Below, in pieces: positions 59,833 to 64,000 of a DNA stretch of 64,000 nt. The position numbers and the translations under genes were made by a program. Position 1 is the stretch's first letter, and each line of letters opens with the position of its first letter. Location of the stretch: positions 1 through 64,000 of the forward strand of contig CALXUE010000007.1 of the NCBI GenBank assembly GCA_944391615.1. Reading direction: 5' to 3'. The stretch comes from an uncultured Alphaproteobacteria bacterium. GTDB lineage: Bacteria > Pseudomonadota > Alphaproteobacteria > RF32 > CAG-239. Under the pieces are notes generated by a model. It saw nothing but the letters and a program-made list of their open reading frames with translations. It did no database searches and was not told where the DNA came from.

Positions 59833-60405
59833 ATGACTATAAAAAATTTTAGAGATGAGTATGCTGATTGTGCTTGCTCGTATGAGAATTTGAACGCTAT
59901 TGGTGAAGGTTTGAAACATTCTCCTTTGAAAAAAAGGTATAATTCTTTGTTGGAAAGTGTATTGCGCAGCATGAAGTTTATGCAATGTGCTTTTTTGAGA
60001 AATTTTCCTAAAAAAGAGGCTGATTTCAAAAAAACAATTCAAATGCTGCAAGTTAATAATGATTTTGCCGCAACTGTTGACTTGATGCGCGAGTTTCCGG
60101 AAATTTGCAAAGGGAGTGAAGTTCATTTGTTGAACTTTATCAGCTATCTTTGGAAAAATAATAACAAAATATTTGTGCAGAATTCGGCAGATATTTTGTC
60201 CTGCTTTACGATTAAATCGGTGTGCCGGTTTTTGTTTGTGAATTTGGAACAGTTTCCGGAGATGTCTTTGATCGTCGGAGATTTGCGGCATTATACGGAT
60301 GCTCAAAAAATGAAAGACGAAATATGCTTGTTGATGTGGGCTGTTAGTTCCGAAGTTAAGAACCCTTCATTGCGGCAGGCTGATTTTTTGAAGCTCTTTG
60401 AATGA
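59833..60405 (+). CDS. Array gene 3: unknown protein, family A
   Basis: A 190-aa helical protein. FPKKEADFKKTIQML and EICKGSEVHLLNFI align with the blocks of array genes 1 and 2. No signal peptide or known motif. The start is in an AT-rich sequence without Shine-Dalgarno. A strong terminator follows. Confidence 0.6.
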   Translation: MTIKNFRDEYADCACSYENLNAIGEGLKHSPLKKRYNSLLESVLRSMKFMQCAFLRNFPKKEADFKKTIQMLQVNNDFAATVDLMREFPEICKGSEVHLLNFISYLWKNNNKIFVQNSADILSCFTIKSVCRFLFVNLEQFPEMSLIVGDLRHYTDAQKMKDEICLLMWAVSSEVKNPSLRQADFLKLFE

Positions 60406-60421
60406 GAGAAAAAATTTTTTT

Positions 60422-60450
60422 AGAGGTCGACTTGTCGGCCTCTTTTTTTT
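60422..60450 (+). terminator. Terminator of array genes 2-3
   Basis: AGAGG(T)CGA / TCGGCCTCT stem with T run. Confidence 0.8.
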
Positions 60451-60461
60451 GGTGAAATTTA

Positions 60462-60488
60462 TTGACAAAAAAATATTATTGCTATACT
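60462..60488 (+). promoter_or_regulatory. Promoter of array gene 4
   Basis: TTGACA at 60462-60467 and TATACT at 60483-60488; the 15-base spacing is short, though TGC before TATACT gives an extended -10. Confidence 0.5.
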
Positions 60489-60534
60489 TTGGCTGCGATA
60501 TTTTATTTTTATTCATTATAATTTTTTATATATT

Positions 60535-61293
60535 ATGGAAATACATAAAGGACGTAGTCGAATTGTTGGACACTCTTATGTGAGCTTATCTGATAAGGTT
60601 GGAAAAGGTATCAAAAAAGAAAAAGAAGTTTATTTGACTGCACGTGAATTGGTGGCCGATTTTGCAAATGTTTATCTTGATGATTATTGTATTTTTCACA
60701 ACGTTAAGGATGGAACAATTTTGCAAATTTGTGTTCCTGATAGAAGAAGCCAAGCTTATACCGAAGTTTGTGCCGGAAAAGGATGTGCCGGAATTGAAAT
60801 TTTGGACTGTGCCAAAATGTCTAAGCTCTTTTTTCATTATGTTGCCAATGATGCCAGACATGTCGAATCAAAATATGCTCGATATGCGAAACGTTTTAAA
60901 TATGCTGAGACTTATTTGGTGACGTGTTCTGCCGCGGGAGAATATGCTTTTGAAAAGCTTCTGGGCTATGATGATTGGCTCGACTCGGATAAAGTGGCTG
61001 AAGCGTTCAAGATTTGGAGCTTGTTGCTGCAGAGAAAGCTTTATGGCAACCTTTTTCGGGCGAAGGTAACCTTGCTTAAACATTACAAAACGGTGATTTT
61101 TGCTTTTTGTCAGGAAGTTGACGAGGGGGACAAATTGCTGGTGTGTGACTTGAGCTTGGGGGCTATTCGTGTGTTGGATATGGCGGATGTTGCCTTTGAG
61201 CCTGCGCAAGGTTATGCTACCGTGCGAACCGGTTTTGTTTGTTTGCAGGCAGAAAATACCGTTGCCGGACATTATGTTTACCAACGCATTTGA
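60535..61293 (+). CDS. Array gene 4: unknown protein, family B
   Basis: A 252-aa cytoplasmic-type protein. HNVKDGTILQICVPD, FHYVANDARH, AETYLV and EKLLGYDDWL match equivalent blocks in array gene 6 and more weakly gene 5. No known domain is recognised. The leader is AT-rich (TTTTTTATATATT before ATG) with no Shine-Dalgarno. Own promoter and terminator. Confidence 0.6.
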   Translation: MEIHKGRSRIVGHSYVSLSDKVGKGIKKEKEVYLTARELVADFANVYLDDYCIFHNVKDGTILQICVPDRRSQAYTEVCAGKGCAGIEILDCAKMSKLFFHYVANDARHVESKYARYAKRFKYAETYLVTCSAAGEYAFEKLLGYDDWLDSDKVAEAFKIWSLLLQRKLYGNLFRAKVTLLKHYKTVIFAFCQEVDEGDKLLVCDLSLGAIRVLDMADVAFEPAQGYATVRTGFVCLQAENTVAGHYVYQRI

Positions 61294-61311
61294 TTTAAAA
61301 ATTATGTTTTT

Positions 61312-61341
61312 GAGGCTGGGCAGGTTGCTCAGCCTTTTTTT
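61312..61341 (+). terminator. Terminator of array gene 4
   Basis: AGGCTG / CAGCCT stem followed by seven Ts. Confidence 0.75.
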
Positions 61342-61352
61342 GTTTTTTATTG

Positions 61353-61381
61353 TTGACAAAATTTTGGCTATATGGTATATC
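61353..61381 (+). promoter_or_regulatory. Promoter of array gene 5
   Basis: TTGACA and TATATC with 17 bases spacing; leader of about 28 bases. Confidence 0.65.
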
Positions 61382-61415
61382 TTTTGTTCGTAAAAACTAT
61401 TAATTTATATATATT

Positions 61416-62123
61416 ATGGACAACGGAATTTATACAGCAAATCTGCATTATTCAACAGATTTGGGCTGTGGAAAAATTGTAAAGAAGCATTCTTATTGCA
61501 ACCTCTCACAGAAAATTGAAAAATTCGTCAAGTCAGAGGATTTTCAACGCTTCTGTGAAGTGCAGGGGGTTAAGAGTTCTACCATTTTGCGCATTTGTTG
61601 TGGCAAAGATTCTCCGGTGTACAAGCTGGATAATTTTGATGCGTACCTTGATGGGTATCGTATTACCCAAGAGGGAGAAGAAAGGTACTACCAAGCAAAG
61701 ACGGCAAAGTTTATTAATAAGCCGGCTTTGAAAGAGCGCATTGTTACGCATAGCGATGTGTTCTTTGTTTGGAAGCAAGATGGCAAGTGGCAGGCTGAAA
61801 AGCTATTGGCTGATGAAACTCAGCTCAATAGAGCCAAAGTGCTTGAAGGCTTTAAGGCTTTATCCAAGCTGCGCGGCTATCAAGTCAGCAAGCTTTCTTT
61901 GGCGGCATCGGGCGAAAGACTCTATTGGGTGTGCGCGGTGTTTGACAAGGAAGGCAATGCAAGGGAATTGCTGACCTCTTTGGATGCGGCAGATATCAAG
62001 GATTTACCCAAAGGTGAGGTGCCTTTGGTGACAATTAACCTTGAAGAAACCTACCTTTTGCGCACAAAGTTCAACTACTTTCGCCATATCGGTGGAGGAA
62101 TGTTTGAGCGCATTAAAAGCTGA
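61416..62123 (+). CDS. Array gene 5: unknown protein, family B
   Basis: A 235-aa protein. VQGVKSSTILRICCGKD and RIVTHSDVFFVWKQDGKWQAEKLL align in position with the blocks of array genes 4 and 6, but it lacks the HYVAN block. No signal peptide. Its GC content by eye is higher in the middle than its neighbours. Leader TTAATTTATATATATT before ATG, no Shine-Dalgarno. Own promoter and terminator. Confidence 0.6.
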   Translation: MDNGIYTANLHYSTDLGCGKIVKKHSYCNLSQKIEKFVKSEDFQRFCEVQGVKSSTILRICCGKDSPVYKLDNFDAYLDGYRITQEGEERYYQAKTAKFINKPALKERIVTHSDVFFVWKQDGKWQAEKLLADETQLNRAKVLEGFKALSKLRGYQVSKLSLAASGERLYWVCAVFDKEGNARELLTSLDAADIKDLPKGEVPLVTINLEETYLLRTKFNYFRHIGGGMFERIKS

Positions 62124-62143
62124 AAAAATTATTCTTAACTTGA

Positions 62144-62169
62144 AAAGGTGTCTTTGGACACCTTTTTTT
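62144..62169 (+). terminator. Terminator of array gene 5
   Basis: AAAGGTGTC-TTTG-GACACCTTT stem with T run. Confidence 0.85.
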
Positions 62170-62239
62170 GTGTTTAAAAATTCTATGTGTAAGGTGCAAA
62201 AGGTTTATGCGTGTGAGGTATTTTTTTGTAAAAAAATGT

Positions 62240-62268
62240 TTGACAAAAATGTACAAACGTGCTATTTT
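62240..62268 (+). promoter_or_regulatory. Promoter of array gene 6
   Basis: TTGACA and TATTTT with 17 bases spacing; leader of about 35 bases. Confidence 0.6.
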
Positions 62269-62309
62269 GCTTAGCGATAATGATATTATTAATTCTAATT
62301 ATATTGTAT

Positions 62310-63152
62310 ATGGAAGCTTTTTATTCTAAAAACGGAACGTATCGCTCTATTGCAACAGAAGAAATCGGTGGCCGTTCATCAAGAGCAAGTTATTTCAGAG
62401 TGGAAAAAGAGCCTTATTCGAAAAAAATAGAACGTTTTCTAAATGATTATACGCAGGTAAATTATGTCTGCGCGGAAAACGGTATTAGAAATGGTGATAC
62501 TGTCCAGTTGCAACGCCCGTCTCAGATTGGTGTGTATGCGCTTGAGGTGGGTGTTAAAGGTAATGGTGAACGCCAGTATCTGCAAGATGTTATTCTTGTA
62601 GCTGGAAACACCAAGGGATTGCACCATTATGTGGCCAATCTTGACCAGAGCAAAAACTCCGGACGGTACCAAAACTTGGCGGTGCGCGTCAAAGAATCCG
62701 ATACCTATTTGGTGTCGCAAGATGCGCTTGGGCGGTTCAGATTAGAGTTACTCTTGAAAAACCAAGATTGGCTCAAAGAAGACCGGTCTAAAAAGGCTTT
62801 TGACAATCTGCGGAAAAAATTGTTTGGGCGATCCGTTTCGGGGCTTCGCGTGCTGGCTACCTCCAATAAGTTTCTGACAGAGGTTGGAGATTTGGAACTC
62901 AAAAATGTACAGCTTCTATTGGGAGGCGGACGTTCTCTGGAACTGAAAATTGCCCGAATCCAGAAACTGACTTTTGGAAATGGTATGGTGAAGTATATCA
63001 TCCTTTCCATGAACTCAGGAAAATTCTGGGTGCTGGATGAAGAAAATGTCATTATTCGGGCGGATATGTCCGAAAGAATGACCGTGATGACAAACTTCGT
63101 TTATCTCAAACGGACATCTACATCTGTGGCGGATTTTGTTATCGGAATTTAA
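62310..63152 (+). CDS. Array gene 6: unknown protein, family B
   Basis: A 280-aa protein. ENGIRNGDTVQLQRPS, LHHYVANLDQ, SDTYLV and ELLLKNQDWL match array gene 4. No known domain. The ATG at 62310 was chosen because it is the first after the promoter; the longer open frame overlaps the promoter and adds a hydrophobic stretch. No Shine-Dalgarno sequence. Own terminator, then pal. Confidence 0.6.
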   Translation: MEAFYSKNGTYRSIATEEIGGRSSRASYFRVEKEPYSKKIERFLNDYTQVNYVCAENGIRNGDTVQLQRPSQIGVYALEVGVKGNGERQYLQDVILVAGNTKGLHHYVANLDQSKNSGRYQNLAVRVKESDTYLVSQDALGRFRLELLLKNQDWLKEDRSKKAFDNLRKKLFGRSVSGLRVLATSNKFLTEVGDLELKNVQLLLGGGRSLELKIARIQKLTFGNGMVKYIILSMNSGKFWVLDEENVIIRADMSERMTVMTNFVYLKRTSTSVADFVIGI

Positions 63153-63168
63153 TTATTAAATCTATTCA

Positions 63169-63198
63169 AAGAGAGTGCCTTGGTGCTCTCTTTTTTTT
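63169..63198 (+). terminator. Terminator of array gene 6
   Basis: AGAGAGTGCC / GGTGCTCTCT stem plus T run. Confidence 0.85.
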
Positions 63199-63340
63199 GT
63201 TTTTTAAAGGACTTTTTGAAAAAAAATGACGTCTATTAGCTTTTTATGGTTGAAAATTATTTTTTTGTTGCTAATTTAGAGACTGTATTAGTTGTTTAAC
63301 AATTAAGATTTTTACTAAAAAACCATATGGAGAATTTATT

Positions 63341-63805
63341 ATGAAAAAACTTTTAAGTTTGTTCTGCGCTTTCGCTTTCTTAGCCGGATGCTCTTCTTTT
63401 GATTCTAACGGTGGATTGTTCGGTGGTGCTGAATGCGAATCTATTGAAGCTCAAGATTTTATGGCTAATGCTGAAGACAGAGTTTTCTTTGCTTTTGATA
63501 GCTCTGCTTTGTCTGACAATGCTGTTGAAATTTTGAATACTCAAGTTGAGTGGCTCAAAAACCATGAAAATATTGATGTCATCGTTCAAGGTTATTGCGA
63601 TGAAAGAGGTACTAGAGAGTACAACTTAGCTTTGGGTGAACGTCGTGCTAACGCTGTTAAACAATATCTCGTTTCTCAAGGTATTGCTGCTGACAGAATC
63701 TCTACAATCTCTTATGGTAAAGAAAGACCAGCTGTTCTTGGCAACAATGAAACTGCATGGGCTCAAAACCGTCGTGCTATAACTGTTGTTAAGGTTGCTG
63801 AATAA
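63341..63805 (+). CDS. pal: Peptidoglycan-associated lipoprotein Pal
   Basis: Outer-membrane lipoprotein that binds peptidoglycan and TolB. The 154-aa product has lipobox LAGC (Cys17), a short linker, and an OmpA-like domain with VFFAFDSSALSDNA, GYCDERGTREYNLALGERRA and SYGKERPAVLG. GGAGAATTTATT precedes the ATG. Frequent-codon use suggests high expression. It is far from tolB here. Confidence 0.96.
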   Translation: MKKLLSLFCAFAFLAGCSSFDSNGGLFGGAECESIEAQDFMANAEDRVFFAFDSSALSDNAVEILNTQVEWLKNHENIDVIVQGYCDERGTREYNLALGERRANAVKQYLVSQGIAADRISTISYGKERPAVLGNNETAWAQNRRAITVVKVAE

Positions 63806-63833
63806 TTCAGTCTTGATAATTGTTTAAAACACA

Positions 63834-63867
63834 AAAAACGCTCTCTTGATTTTAGAGGGCGTTTTTC
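63834..63867 (+). terminator. pal terminator
   Basis: AACGCTCTC / GAGGGCGTT stem with A/T runs. Confidence 0.85.
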
Positions 63868-63976
63868 TTGTGTGTGAAGTTATTCCCTTCTTGATAAAAT
63901 GTGCTTGTTATTCTATGTAAAATAGGATAACCTTTGGCTTAAATATTTGTATTTTGTTGTTTTGTGAGGTCGCGTT

Positions 63977-64000
63977 ATGAAAAATTGGAAAATTTCTCTT
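63977..64000 (+). CDS. Start of next gene, truncated
   Basis: ATG at 63977 follows GAGGT by 6 bases and opens MKNWKISL, which looks like the beginning of a signal peptide. Position after pal suggests CpoB/YbgF, but eight residues cannot prove it. Confidence 0.35.

Overview
The window looks like a chromosomal segment of an AT-rich alphaproteobacterium, probably a host- or gut-associated one. The evidence is split F0 ATP synthase genes with paired b and b' subunits, the djlA-amidase and mtaB-ftsY gene pairs, TolB and Pal, an alphaproteobacterial XRE regulator and YbjN protein, FliO/FliP, and lipoproteins with classical lipoboxes. L-lactate dehydrogenase and pyruvate phosphate dikinase point to a fermentative or mixed metabolism. 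No species is claimed.

Layout. 0-5.5 kb: two cysteine-rich exported proteins, tolB, ruvX, a small membrane protein, an amidase and a DjlA-like co-chaperone. 5.6-10.8 kb: a tightly packed nucleoside catabolism operon (cdd, purine nucleoside phosphorylase, deoC, deoA, deoB) ending in pgeF. 10.9-22.5 kb: a giant AsmA-like protein, a divergent GalU homologue, an 896-aa protein of unknown function, tspO, mutY and a Bcr/CflA-type exporter. 22.5-32.6 kb: hairpin-rich DNA next to tRNA-Leu(CAG), uppP, an M23 peptidase, xseA, ftsY, mtaB, an outer-membrane barrel, a structured RNA candidate, an XRE regulator and ldh. 32.8-40.8 kb: acpP-fabF, mltG, an orphan ACP-like protein, ybjN, lgt, a degenerate GGDEF protein, queA and pheA. 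41.6-46.6 kb: atpI-B-E-F'-F, a DsbA-like protein, a DciA-like protein and fliO-fliP. 47.4-53.5 kb: an anomalous region with purine-rich degenerate repeats and two genes that look like Bacteroidota DNA. 53.6-64 kb: ppdK, a second copy of a small regulatory cassette, a lipoprotein, an array of six unknown genes in two paralogous sets, pal, and the start of the next gene.

The most unusual content is a duplicated cassette at 40.8-41.6 kb and 56.2-57.4 kb. Each copy has an 80-aa HTH gene preceded by a promoter, a structured non-coding RNA candidate and that RNA's own terminator. Both copies are bordered by roughly 124-bp palindromic repeats whose stems change in a compensatory way from copy to copy. 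One repeat sits inside the RNA terminator of the second cassette, while the first cassette preserves the uninterrupted site. Read together, this is a structured, apparently mobile repeat family associated with an RNA-HTH module.

A second theme is a set of genes (3308, 35725, and six between 58479 and 63152) whose leaders are short, AT-rich and lack a Shine-Dalgarno sequence, while almost all neighbours have clear GGAG-type sites. Seven of the eight also have a visible sigma70-like promoter.
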